From Acanthochromis polyacanthus (Eukaryota; Chordata; Actinopteri; Pomacentridae): a DNA stretch of 64,000 bases. The translations under genes and the position numbers were made by a program. Shown piece by piece: positions 39,549-50,500 of the stretch (position 1 is the first letter of the stretch; each line of letters begins with the position of its first letter). The notes under the pieces were generated by a model that saw only the letters and a program-made list of their open reading frames with translations, searched no databases and had not been told where the DNA came from. The stretch spans positions 21,818,358 through 21,882,357 of the forward strand of contig NC_067117.1 of the NCBI RefSeq assembly GCF_021347895.1, in the 5' to 3' direction.

Positions 39549-39827
39549 GGGCTGAAACAATTCCTCAAGTAATTTGATTACTAAAAGGCTTTGTTTAATC
39601 CACTAAAGACTACACTATAAATGCACAATACAGCGTAGATGTCCACCGGTGTTCCGCCCAGATGGTTACTTCTGTTGCAGAGTGCGCTCACTTCCACTTT
39701 TGATACTGTAACGTGTACGCCAAGCGAGGAATACCAAAATGGAGATGAGACAGATGATTACTTGATTAATCACCAGAATAACTGATAGAGTACTCGATTA
39801 TTGCAGTAATCGATAACTGCAGTCCTA
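39549..39827. mobile_element. hAT-like MITE
   Basis: The left end reads GGGCTGAAACAATTCCTC. The right end reads 'taatcgataactgcagtcct'. Internal motifs such as 'gattacttgattaatcac' and 'gtactcgattattgcagtaa' are typical of a fish hAT-type MITE family. It is about 279 bp and non-coding. No clear 8-bp duplication could be fixed. Confidence 0.5.
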
Positions 39828-42800
39828 TTGCATATAGTTAATTTTTGGTGAATTTTTAATTGCTGCGTTTAGAATAAAGGGATTTAAATGAACCATCATG
39901 ATTGTAAGCTTAGATGTGAATCATTCTTGAAAATGCCACACATGAGTAGTTCAACGACTGTCAGAAAGTTGAAAATTAGACAATTCTTCAGGCTTCACAG
40001 AGAAACTCTTTAATTCTGGAGATTTTTTAAAGATGTTTTGGGCTTCATAGGGTTAAACTGTTGCAAAAAGCACTTTCATCAAGCCTAAAGTAATGTTTTT
40101 TTAACTCATGTTGTCCACAACCTCTTCAATCTCAGGCACGCATATTTTCAAGATCTCAGCGCTTCATGAATAAAGTCTTTGATTAAGACGTTCACCTGTT
40201 CTGAGGTTGGAGGCTCCCAGCTGGGGGGATTATGCTAACCAGGCAGTGGGATTGGCGGCGTGGGAATAAATGGAGGCCATTTGAGCAGATTTGTCAACTC
40301 ATCCTACACTTTGGCTGGGTTAACACTTACTTTACTGCACCAAAGCAGCCCGATATTAAGCTTTGGGCTTTCATTTCACTGTTTATCTAACACTCACGAG
40401 GAGCTCATCATTTCGTGGTCTGACAAATGAAAGAAAGCAAAGCCCGGTTAATGACTGTGTTAAAAAATCCCCGAGAAGTGACCACCGATAAAAGAGTGTG
40501 TTGACAGATTGCTGGTTTGGAATTGGACTGGAAAGGTCTCAAAGGGAAACTGTAAATGAGCTCTTCAGCCACTTCCTTAGCGATAGCTACAACAGCTAAA
40601 AAAAAGCAACGGATGCTTGTGTAAAAGAGTTCACTGCCAGTGCAGAGTGAAGATCATTTGGGGGGGAAAAAGCAGCTCATAATGTCTTGTGGTTTAAAGA
40701 TCTACTCTTTTCAAGAACTTCTGGCAAATGTGTCTGTATTTCTCGAAGTTTACATTCCTCTACTGCACATGTGTACAATTTGAGACGAGCAGGCTTCAAA
40801 GGGATCTGCCTCCCCGCCTCCCCATCCTCTACTAAACTCCCTATCATAAATTAGTCAGCCTTTCTCTTCGCCTGACAGTGTGCGTAACTGCAAGTGCCAA
40901 GTGTGACCAATTCCCCATTCACACTCAGTACAACAGCCTACACTTGAGCCAATTAGGAAAAGAAAGACGATTTTTCAGCAAACAAGAGGACAGACTGTAC
41001 ACATGTGCATATGGACCTCCTTAGTGGGATTACAAAGAAGAAAAAGTGCTGCATTAGTGAGACAGCATTTCACGGTCTACTTAGATGGTAACCGAGTGGC
41101 CCTCCAGCGTATCTAAGCGCAGAGCTTAAGCCGAGCACCGACAACACAATTTCAGTTCAAAGCAGGCAGGATGCTTATACTGTACACATGTGACTTCTCT
41201 CTCCGACTCTGACCCACACACACTCGCATAAATATAAACACACACCCTGAAATTAAAACCAGAGATCTTTCCTAAAGCCGGCTGTAAGGGAGGAAGCAAA
41301 GTTCTTCCACTGCTGTCAGAGAATACAAAGGTGGAAGAACAGTTGAGGCGAGGAGGGGTGTCCAACTTCCTGCTGAGAGAGAGGAAATAAACACTTCCAT
41401 ATGCAGTCCCTACCAGAAACACTTGCACATATTCACACACACAGCCCGGACTGAATGCAGAGACACAGTGTTGTAAATTTGTGCAGGAGGGCCCTAGTTA
41501 GCAGCACGCACCGCCTTATGAAAGGGAGAATATTTTCTGCTTCCAGAAATTTATAGCCAGTAAAGCGTCATTCATCACATCAGCTCTGTAATATAATGAA
41601 GCTCGGAAAGAAATACACGCCTCGCGAGCCGGAGTTGGGGGATTCCCAATTGGTCAGGGAGAAGGATGGCTGGTTTAACGTGAAAAGGATTCAAATTTCT
41701 CGGGTGTGTGTGAGAGCGTGGTCACGTGCGGCAAATCCTGTTGACTAACATGACCCACACACAGCATCTAACCTCCGCCTGGGGAAACCCACGAACTCTG
41801 GGCCACTGTGCTATTTTTCATGTCCGGAAAACACACATTCGTACACTGACATGAGCGTTAAAATCCCACAAGAGACCATCACTAGCTACAGTTGCTGGTA
41901 TAATGTTTATAATATCCACATCACCCACCTTTAAATTCAAGTATGATGCTCATCTTACACTGACATGCACTAAGATACACAAGATCACACACACACACAA
42001 AGACAGCATCATAAATTATTAACAGAACCGGACTGTGTGCTAACGCCAGAGAGAGCATGACACTAATTCAGTCTCAATCTGAACCCTCTTTGTTGTGATT
42101 TTGTGTTTGCACAAGCACATATTAGTGTGTCTCTTGTGTGTATTAGCCATAGTTTGCTTGCATATGTGGAGCAGTAGGTCATGCTCTTATGAAGATTATC
42201 CATAAAGAAGCTCCGGGGGTTTATCAGATTGACACCATAATGTGAGTTTTTGTTTGCAAACGCAGCAAACTGTCAGTGTCGTTACAGTGCATCTCCGTGT
42301 GAGCGTTAAACACTGAAATGCATTAGGACAAGGTCAATAGCTGCTTGTTTGAAAGGGTGAGGAGCCTGTATGTAATTACATAATCCAGTTATTTTCCCAC
42401 AGCTTCTGCACACTGAAGTGCACTCTTAATGGTTTGGGCTGAGCAGCACAGTTAAGGGTGTGTCATCTGCAGACTAAATGTGTGTGTTGTTCTTTTTCAC
42501 CGATACCCCAAGCAAACATGGCAATCTCTGCAGCACAACTCCACAGGGCCTTTTATCAGCTCAGACTTCAAGTGCGCATGTGTGCTAAGAGGTCAGCGAG
42601 AGTGCTGAAAGTCCCGACGTAACACTGTTCAGCACGTTTCCTTCATGCAGCTGACAGTCAACAGCAGCGCAGGCTCTGTGAGTAACAGTGAGCCGAGACA
42701 ATGGAGCGGTACCTCTCCTCACATCTCGCACAATTAAAGTGAGAAAATGGCACAAGCTCTGGGTAAAATTAGGTCACTTAGATTTTTACAGATGGCCCTT

Positions 42801-44449
42801 GTTGCCAAGCATATTTTCCCAATTAAGGCTGATTAGGGAGGGAAATTCCCAGACAGCGTGAATTATTAAAAACTTGAAATGGAATCTGATCATGTGATGT
42901 TGTACGGCAGTGACACCCGACATTCCCAGATGGGTACTGGAAAAAAAAAAAAGAAGGGGGGGGTGAGTTTCCTTCTATTGTTTAAAGTCACTACAAACTA
43001 CAGCCAGAATGGAGGATGAAGCATTGTTAACTCTACACTGGTGACCAATGGGACACTTCCCCTGTCTGCATGCTGTACAATAACAAAGATTCAAGATCCA
43101 AAAAAAGCATTCCACAGCCAAGCTCTTGAAAAAGACGTCCACCTCTTGACACTCTGATCTACTGGATTTACTTCTCCTGCAGATGGAGTTTTTTCCAGAA
43201 CTGCAGCTAATGAATGGTGGGCAGTATGTTAACCAGGATCCGAGGATGAACAAAAACGCAGGAATTTTTGAAAATGGAACCAAACTAATATTGAAATGTC
43301 AACATTTGTGCCGTTAGTTTTATTTTTAGAACACTCTCACTACTTTCAACCCAAACTCGCGCTTCATTTCACCTCATTAGATCGTCTCTCTGGACTGTGT
43401 GGGCTGGTAAAGACTGACAACGATTGAAAACTCCCCGACTCTTTGTCCCAAACTTGTCAGAATGATGACAACTTACACCTTTTTTTATTTCTATAAGCAG
43501 AGGCGTAGTTGTCCCGCCAGTCAAAACATCAAAGAAGCTGCAAAATGGGTTGCATTCTTGCGTTCAGTTACTTTTAGGAACCTACGTGTGATATGTTTGA
43601 AATGAGCTGAAGGCTTTGCATATACACGTTGTTAAATTCAAGGGGTTTACAAATCAAAAAAATGAAAGAAAATATACATTTAAAGAGGAAATAAACAAAA
43701 AAACAACAGATTTTAGGAGTAAACTATGCTTATATTTGTGCTGACTGTGCACAAATTGAGAAGTTAACAGGAGCATTCATGTTTTACAGAAACACAGAAT
43801 CCTCAAAGCCCCGCTGCATTATATTCCACTGGGTTTTAAATCTTCACCTGTTGCCAAATCATGTGTTTTTTCAGCTTTGCATTATTAAAGACATTTGAAC
43901 AACAAACTGATGCACAAAAGAACAAATTGGTGAAGAAAAAAAATCACAATAATAGAGGAATTGATGATGATTGAGGACGATGCTTAGAATTTCAGCCCTC
44001 ACTGTTATTACCAACACCTGTGGTTCCGTTTGGCAACATCCCATAATGAGCAGCTTAGCTCCACCTACCTTTAACATGAACAGAGGTCTAACTATCCAAT
44101 AAGTGAAAACAGTGCAGGGCCTTAAATCTCTAACTTATGTTTGTATTATTTTATATGTAAACGTACAAAGTTTACTTCGATCAGCGTCACAATAAAGGTC
44201 CTATATGCTAAATTTTAAGAATTCTACTTACCAAAGGTGAACTGATTGGTTAACAAGGTGTCATTTAGAGAGAAGGAACTGATAAATGATATCTGCTTGG
44301 GTGGTATTTGTTTAAAATGAAAGCACACAACTGTCCAGTGCTACAATAAAAAAAACTTAGAGAGGAGGTGACAGCAGCCTCTGGCTTTGTCAGAGCTGGG
44401 CTGTTCCCATCCCAAAGTGGACAAGTGGAAGGTTGTTTTTTTTTCCTGC
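39828..44449. other. Intronic sequence, nothing coding recognised
   Basis: No exon or transposon was recognised. A short CA tract lies at 41986-41998. Repeat-poor, mixed-composition stretches at about 40380-40680, 41040-41110 and 41500-41700 could be conserved non-coding DNA. Confidence 0.35.
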
Positions 44450-44713
44450 ATTTGACAACTGAGTTGAAGTTATTTTTCAGTTAACTGATTTGTTGCCAAA
44501 TTTTTGTTCCTTCTTTAAAACAGTAAAATATTCTTGGGTTGTGGCCAAAACAAGAAATTAAAGGATGTCATCTTGGACTTTGAGAAACACTGATTGACAT
44601 TGTTTTAACTACTTCCTGGTGTTTTATTGATCAAATAACTACTCGATTAACGTAACTGAAAAAATAGTCAACAGACTGACTGACAATGTCAGTAATTGTT
44701 AGCTGATGCCCTA
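44450..44713. mobile_element. hAT-like MITE, decayed
   Basis: Motifs in order are 'attcttgggttgtggcc', 'ggatgtcatcttggactt', 'ctactcgattaacg', 'aatagtcaacagactgac' and the end 'gttagctgatgcccta'. This is the order seen in a common teleost hAT-type MITE that normally ends GTTGCAGCCCTA. The left boundary is uncertain. Confidence 0.45.
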
Positions 44714-45954
44714 ATTTACAATAAACAAAAATAAAAGATGTTGAGTAACTTTTTGGAACTGCAACTAAGGTGTCCAATTATCATAATCCTGTCCTGAAAT
44801 TAACAAGGAGACATTTGGGTGTTAAATCCAGCATGTAGCACCTTTTCACAACACTTCAGAACAGGCCCGGCCGATACTGCTGCCAGCGTTCGCAGGTTGT
44901 AAATATGTGAAATTGTCCTTGAAGAGTTGTTGCTCTTTTGTGAGCGTCTCTACATGAAGCTGGAGCGGCCCAGCCTGGCTCTGAGCATCCCTTCAGCGGT
45001 CTGTGTTACCACGCTGGGAGCCTGTCAGAGTGGCTCAGTGTCAAAACGCCCAGCCCTGCTGAGCAGAGCTGACCATGAACTAGCCAGACCAGCCACACTG
45101 GCCGGATGTTCAGCTTTTGTTAGACGCTCGATGTCCCCATTCCTGTTCGGTGCTGGAAAAAATGTTGCTCGTCTAGCCTGTTTGAGGAGTTATCATATAC
45201 AGGTATTGCCCAACAGCCACAGGTAAAGAAGGCCAAGGCCACTTTAGCTGTATGGCAGCCCATGTGTGTGCGTTCTCTAAACTGATCTCCTCATGTGCAG
45301 TTTTCTGTGATTCACCTGATATTCCTACAGGCCTCTCACCTAATTAGAACAACCTCAATCCATTTAAAGTCATGGAATGAGTGACACCTCTGAGGATGAT
45401 TATTTCAGGTGATTGATGTCTGTTCTTCCTCTATAAAGATGGTAACTGGAAAAACTCAGATCTACTCATTAATCATCAACTGAGTCGTTTAAAAGGACAC
45501 AAAGAACAAAAAGAAAAGCTGAATAAACAAAGTGTGTGCTGTTTCAACTTCCCTTGACCTGACAGGTGGCATTTTATGTACTCAAATACCTTCAAAATTG
45601 TGTAAATTTAACGCAGCCTGGCTGGACTGGTGTGAAATTTCACAGTTTTTTTTAAATTGTAGCACCACTTTAAAGTCTGATGAAGAGATATATCGCCTGG
45701 TGGGATTCATTTTAACACAAATATCAACTTTAAAAGCGGTGCCAAAACTCTACATTACTTAAGAAAATGTGTCTATTTAGGTAGCTTTTTAAGGCTTTTA
45801 GTACATTCTGTGCAAGCCGAAATGAAGATTGTGTTCGTCTGTTTTGAAAAATGTGATTTGGAAAAACATTTTCAAACGCTTTCATTCTTGAGCCAAGTGA
45901 GCAACATTAAAAGGCCAAACATTCGAATGGAGTTCTGTGTGCGCCTCCTCCAGC
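44714..45954. other. Start of intron 1 next to the MAGI1 donor
   Basis: A GC-richer stretch at about 44840-45230 supports a plus-strand frame of about 99 codons (44927-45226) ending near a donor-like CACAGGTAAAG. I recognise no domain or family in it. It could be unique regulatory DNA or a decayed repeat. Confidence 0.3.
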
Positions 45955-45960
45955 TCTTAC
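45955..45960 (-). other. magi1: Splice donor of MAGI1 exon 1
   Basis: Reading the minus strand, the exon ends CAAG and the intron starts GTAAGA, a near-consensus donor. The break falls after the first base of the Gly-100 codon (phase 1). The open frame runs on to about 45872, but the MAGI similarity stops exactly here, at the glycine of VRQG, which supports this boundary. Confidence 0.85.
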
Positions 45961-46258
45961 CTTGCCTGACAGTTTTCAACCTGACGGGACCTTTGCAGTT
46001 TTTTATCACGGTCTGCACGTCGTACAGAGGTAATCCCGAGATCGAGAGGTTCTCCACCTCCAGCAGAAGTTCCCCTTCGTTTAATGTTCCACTTTTGTAA
46101 AGCACCACATCCTCGTTAACTTGGCCGATGTAGGCGAACTCTCCGTTCTCCGCGCCGCCGCGCAGCGCCACATTCAAGTCACCGCGGGCATCTTTGGAGA
46201 CGGAGACTTCGTTCACTCTGGAGGTCCAGTGGTTCTTCTTTAACACGGGTTTGGACAT
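45961..46258 (-). CDS. magi1: MAGI1-like scaffold, first coding exon (PDZ0 region), 5' partial gene
   Basis: The exon encodes the N-terminus of a MAGI-family MAGUK, a multi-PDZ scaffold at tight and adherens junctions and synapses. Seen in sequence: 99 codons plus one base. A basic N-terminal segment with KKNHWTSRV (residues 7-15) leads into the N-terminal PDZ (PDZ0), with RGGAENGEF (33-41), EGELLLEV (61-68), SGLPLYDV (74-81) and RLKTVRQG (93-100). From knowledge of the family, KKNHWTSRV, the SGLP-YDV segment and the ending VRQG fit MAGI1 better than MAGI2 or MAGI3. The remaining domains (guanylate kinase, WW pair, PDZ1-5) must lie beyond the left edge. ATG at 46258-46256 has A at -3. An in-frame TAA lies at 46354-46352 with no other in-frame ATG between, so the start is well defined. 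The exon ends in phase 1 at a GTAAGA donor. The a or b teleost paralogue cannot be decided. Confidence 0.9.
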
Positions 46259-46860
46259 TGTGGACAGTTTTTTATATCTATGTATAATGAGCCAAACCGG
46301 GCGGGCTGTGATAAAACAGTCACAAGCAGCGATGCCTCTCACAGAGTACACTTATATCCGAGAAAAGCGCAGCAAACTTTCTTTCTCTTCAACAGAAACA
46401 TGAGTGACTGTTTTGTCCCACCAGCTTCCTCCGTGGCGGAGAAATCAAGCCATCCCTGTGTTCTCCGGAGTCCCTCCTTTACTGTGTGGATATTGTTCTC
46501 ATCATTTTCTTAACATCCCTGCAGTTTAATCCTCCTTTATCGATGTCATCTTACATCTGCCACGGTCCCACTCACGAATCGTGTCCAATTATTAAATCCC
46601 CTCAGTTGCTGGTAAAAACTCACTTTCTGGGTTTTTTTTTTTCTTCTCTCCGCTTAAAAGCGACTCAACGCTTCCTCCTCCTCCCACGGTGTTCACTTTC
46701 CGGGCTCCTTTATCCAGGTACGTGTTTCTCTGGCGTGTTTAGCGGACTCTCATCGCTCTCTGCGCGCTGCGTGCTGCTGGGAATGTGTTGCTGTTCGTGC
46801 TGCCTTCAAATGCTGTCGGAAATGTCGGTCTTCCAATGGGAGGTCACATGAATTACCGCC
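46259..46860 (-). promoter_or_regulatory. magi1: MAGI1 5' untranslated leader and CpG-rich promoter region
   Basis: CpG dinucleotides are clearly denser from about 46080 to 46860 than in the intron or the upstream flank. They cluster over the start codon (around 46130-46200) and at 46660-46820, as expected of a CpG-island promoter. Possible elements seen by eye are a CCAAT box at 46833-46837 (plus orientation), a minus-strand GGATAAAG at 46714-46707 and an adjacent CCCGGAAA ETS-like site. The transcription start cannot be fixed from sequence alone; it probably lies some 300-550 bases upstream of the ATG. Several upstream ATGs occur if transcription starts that far out. Confidence 0.6.
46339..46401 (-). 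other. Possible upstream ORF in the MAGI1 leader (20 codons)
   Basis: An ATG at 46401-46399 opens a 20-codon frame ending in TGA at 46341-46339. That is 80 bases before the MAGI1 ATG and in a different frame. If the leader includes it, it could lower translation of the main frame. Whether it is transcribed is unknown. Confidence 0.3.
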
Positions 46861-47029
46861 TCAGCTGTGGGTGAAGTGCACATTATGCCTAAGTGAAAAT
46901 ATGTGACCTCGTCTCATCGACCACAAATAGCCCATTTTTTTAAAAAATACACGAGTCTTGTTAATATGTAATTTTATGTCATTTATTTGCTTTACAATAT
47001 TTTTTTTACTGTTTTTTTGCTTCCGGTAT
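46861..47029. other. AT-rich spacer between promoter and LINE remnant
   Basis: T-rich sequence with no recognised feature; it may be the decayed start of the LINE fragment. Confidence 0.4.
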
Positions 47030-47580
47030 TTTTGGTTAAGGCAGAACCTACAAATCTGTTTTAGCCTCTCTACACTGGCTCACAGTAAATGTAAGTTTAA
47101 GATTACTGTTAAGGCCCAGCTTGGTCTCGCTTCTACTTATATTTTTGACATTTTCCTACCATGTGCACCAGATTTTTTTTCTCTGTTCCAGAGGCTCAAA
47201 AAAAAATTCAAGGGGACACAGCATTTGCAGTCAGGGCTTCGAGGTTCTGGAACAGTCTACCCAAGAAATCAATTGATCTCTTTTACATCTCTTCTTCAAA
47301 CACATTTCTATGTTTAAAAAAAGTGATTGAAACATTAAAAATCAACACACTATCTGTCATGTTTTCCACTACAAGAGCATTTGTAGATTCTACTCAAGTT
47401 TTTATTTCCTTTAAGCTGTCATATATCTAGCTATCTCTGTAAAAACAGACACACAACAGGTAAATATGTTGTTTTTAACTGTCTTTTGAGTTTAGATGAC
47501 AATGTCTCTTGTATCGTGCTGCCTTTTGAAGCTTTATGTAGCTTTGATTATGCAATTGCTCCACCAATAAAGATTTTTGT
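47030..47580 (+). mobile_element. LINE 3'-end remnant (C-terminus of reverse-transcriptase ORF plus 3' tail)
   Basis: Plus-strand frames give SLHWLTVN (about 47067-47090), then after a frame change FKITVKAQLGLASTYI (about 47095-47140), then TAFAVRASRFWNSLPKKSID (about 47218-47278). These equal the LHWLPV, FKILL..GLAPSYI and AFSVAAPRLWNSLP blocks at the C-terminus of L2/Rex/jockey-type LINE proteins. Frameshifts show it is dead. A polyadenylation-like AATAAA lies at 47566. The remnant sits only some 170 bases beyond the CpG-rich promoter region and points away from MAGI1. Confidence 0.65.
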
Positions 47581-50500
47581 TAACATTATTTCTGTTCATT
47601 ATTACTTTAATTATTATACAGTTCGTCTTTGAATTAAATAAATTAGGGCCGAATACAATACCCAGTTTGTAAATTGTGTCCCTATGTAGCAGACGTTTTC
47701 ACACAGTACATTCAAAATAAAGTAGCACCTATAACCACTGCATGGCATTAGCTATTTCTCTATTTTTGAACACTGTTGGTGCAATATTTAAAGTCGACAC
47801 ACTAAGTTGGGACACAGACTGTTTTAAGTTTGAATTTCAGATGCCGGAGTCTATAAAGGGCACATGAAGGCAGCACTATTCCAATGAGCGCATGCGTGCT
47901 GCTGAGAGCTATCTTGGATGTCCCTTTTACGTAAAACAGCTTTTGGCTTTTGGCTTCCCTAATTTAGATGCTGGTGTCAGTTTGTTTACTTCAGCCAGTT
48001 GAGCTACATGTTGTTAAAATTCACTACCTGCGTGTAAGAGGTGCTGTAAAGTGTGTGTCAGATATTTTCTGACATTTAAATATTTGCATAGCAGCTTCTT
48101 TGTCGAGATTTTTGTCAGGGACTGCTCAAAAAAGATTTTTTTTTATTTACTCAACAGCCCTGATGTAATGATTCTGACTGAAATGCTAATTTGATCACGA
48201 CCTTGTCAGTCAGTGGTTAACCCTGTGATCCTACCTGTCAGGATTCCTGCATTTCAGGTTAGACAGGTGGCACGCCATGTTTTCATGCTCGCCTGAAACC
48301 TCCCCTCTCCGTTTACACACTCCACTGTGTGTAATTGTCCCTGACACTGAAATGTCTGCAGAATTTGTTGTTTCCCTTACAACACACTCACATTTTTGTG
48401 AGTCAACCATGCTGCAGAAGGCCCTTTTTTTCTGTTTACCAGTATCACGATTTCTTACTTACACAGAAAAACATTTGTGGGCAGCATTATGAGTCTCATG
48501 AAAAGAAAGAACTATCATTTTAGTTATTCTGAAGAGTCGATCGGTGAGTCAGATAAAGACTGAGAGAGAAAAGACAGGAGGCCATAATCCAAGAATCAAT
48601 GTGAGAAAAAATAATGAGATGAACAATAGACTGACGGTGGGCTAAGACAGCAGGGATGATCAGACTGATAATAGGATCAGATGGGCTAGGCCTCACCTGA
48701 GGAACTACATCAGCTTTTCCCAACCTAAAAATAACAGAGGAAGAACTTTTGGTCCTGTGGGAGTAAAAACTATTCTCCTGGATGGGACGAGAATATAGTC
48801 AAATGCACTTTAAGCTCAAACTTTATAATTTTCACTTCTCTCTTTCCATTATCAGCTGCTCATACATGAAATGCATGATTAATATTTGTTCAGTTTGATG
48901 CAGTTTCCTTCCAAGGAAGCTCTTCTCGCAAGCAAGGGATGAACAATAAACATTAATATAGAAAAGTACTTAAGACATAACTCGAGACGCAAGCGTTTTG
49001 AATTATGAATGTCTTCATTCATCCACAGAGTGCCATTAAACTAAACAGCCCTAACACTGCATTCCTAACTACCCCATAAAAAATACATTTAAGCTATTAA
49101 GTAGTACAAGACACAAAAAGCCCAGTCCTTTCCCTGAGGCAGCGTGAGGTAGATCCTTCAGTGGTACTGGTTAAAAGCAACTAGTGAGGGGGAAAAGGAT
49201 GATGCACAGACCAGGTTGATGCATGTCATGATCTGAAAAGACAGCAAGAGTCAGAAATACCAGATTGTCAGAGCAAAGTTAGTTTTTTGCTGTTTTTGGT
49301 TGGCTAAGTCTCCAGGAATGATACATTTCAGCTTAGTTGCCAAATCATGTTGCTATAATTAGATGTTCATCACATGATGCATACTGGCCCCCAGACAATA
49401 TTTCTTTATTCATAACAAATCATTGGAAAAGGAACAAAACTTGAGCATTGCAAATCTCATAAAATGGTTCTTTGAAGTATCAAAATGTGGTTCATTTATC
49501 TGGAAAAATGTGTGCAGAGGACCACCAAGAAGTCACCAGATTTGAGTTCTTGGACATGCTTGGACATGTTCTCAGTCAGCTCAAGTGGGGGTCGATGTTG
49601 GCTAAACTTTAGAGGTCCAAAAGCACAGAAGGAAAGACTAAGGTGCCATATCCAGTTTCCCTTAAAGCATCTATCATGCTAGCAGTGTGGCTCTATGATT
49701 GGAAATACTGGTCAGACAAACTTTATGCCAAATTGAAATATTGCAGGTTGTCGACTAAATGGATCGCCATCAGTTTTGGTGCAGACATTAGTGTGTGAGT
49801 GATAGATAAATAATTTTGGCTCTGACACTTTTAGTACCGTCTTTGGGTCCAAATTTTGTCTTTATCCAAGATGTTGTTTTAAGACCAAATAGCTGCAAAA
49901 CTGACATTCTCATCAGCCCCAGTTGTACTTTGCAACTAGTGTTAGTGTAATAGTGATCATACCTGTGACACGTACAGTAAGTAGGTCACCATTGTCACTG
50001 TGAGCATCTGAAAACACCCTTAAGGCTACATGCAGTTTTACAAACTGACTGCATGAATGTAGACTTTTTGGCCTCATTCCAAATCACATGCTTTTGTCTT
50101 TTACTTTCCATACATCTACATACACCTGCTCTTACAAAGTACAACATACAGTATGAATACACCGAGCTTTCACCATCGCAGTCTGTAGTGCAAAATGATC
50201 ATCAGTCGGTGCGCTCTTGGTGACTCTTGCCTACACTTGTGTAAGACATCCCAACCTGACACAGCTGCATAGAAGATTGTAGGTGAGAGTTTCCAGAATT
50301 GTACACTGGTTTTCATTCTGCAAAATCCAATCAGATTTAGTAGAACATCCAAGTATTTTGGCAGACTGCATTTAGCATACTATGTATCGGGACATGCTAA
50401 ATCTTGCACTGATCTACTGTATAGTACGGTGCTTTAGGTATCGGAACACTCCTTTATTCTTTAATGTTTACATTTCTTAAAACTGGAAGTAGATACCTTC

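Noticed and set aside
45872..45960. Read-through of the MAGI1 frame past Gly-100
   Set aside because: Similarity stops at the GTAAGA donor, and the following residues (KSWRRRT...) do not resemble any MAGI protein.
45961..46258. Assignment to MAGI2 or MAGI3 instead of MAGI1
   Set aside because: Some residues (GGAENG) also fit MAGI2, but KKNHWTSRV, EGELLLEV, SGLP-YD and VRQG together fit MAGI1 better. A full-length alignment would settle it.
46259..46351. N-terminal extension of the MAGI1 frame by 31 codons
   Set aside because: The extension would start at GTG and sits just after an in-frame TAA. MAGI proteins start at the MSK methionine, which also has a good context here.
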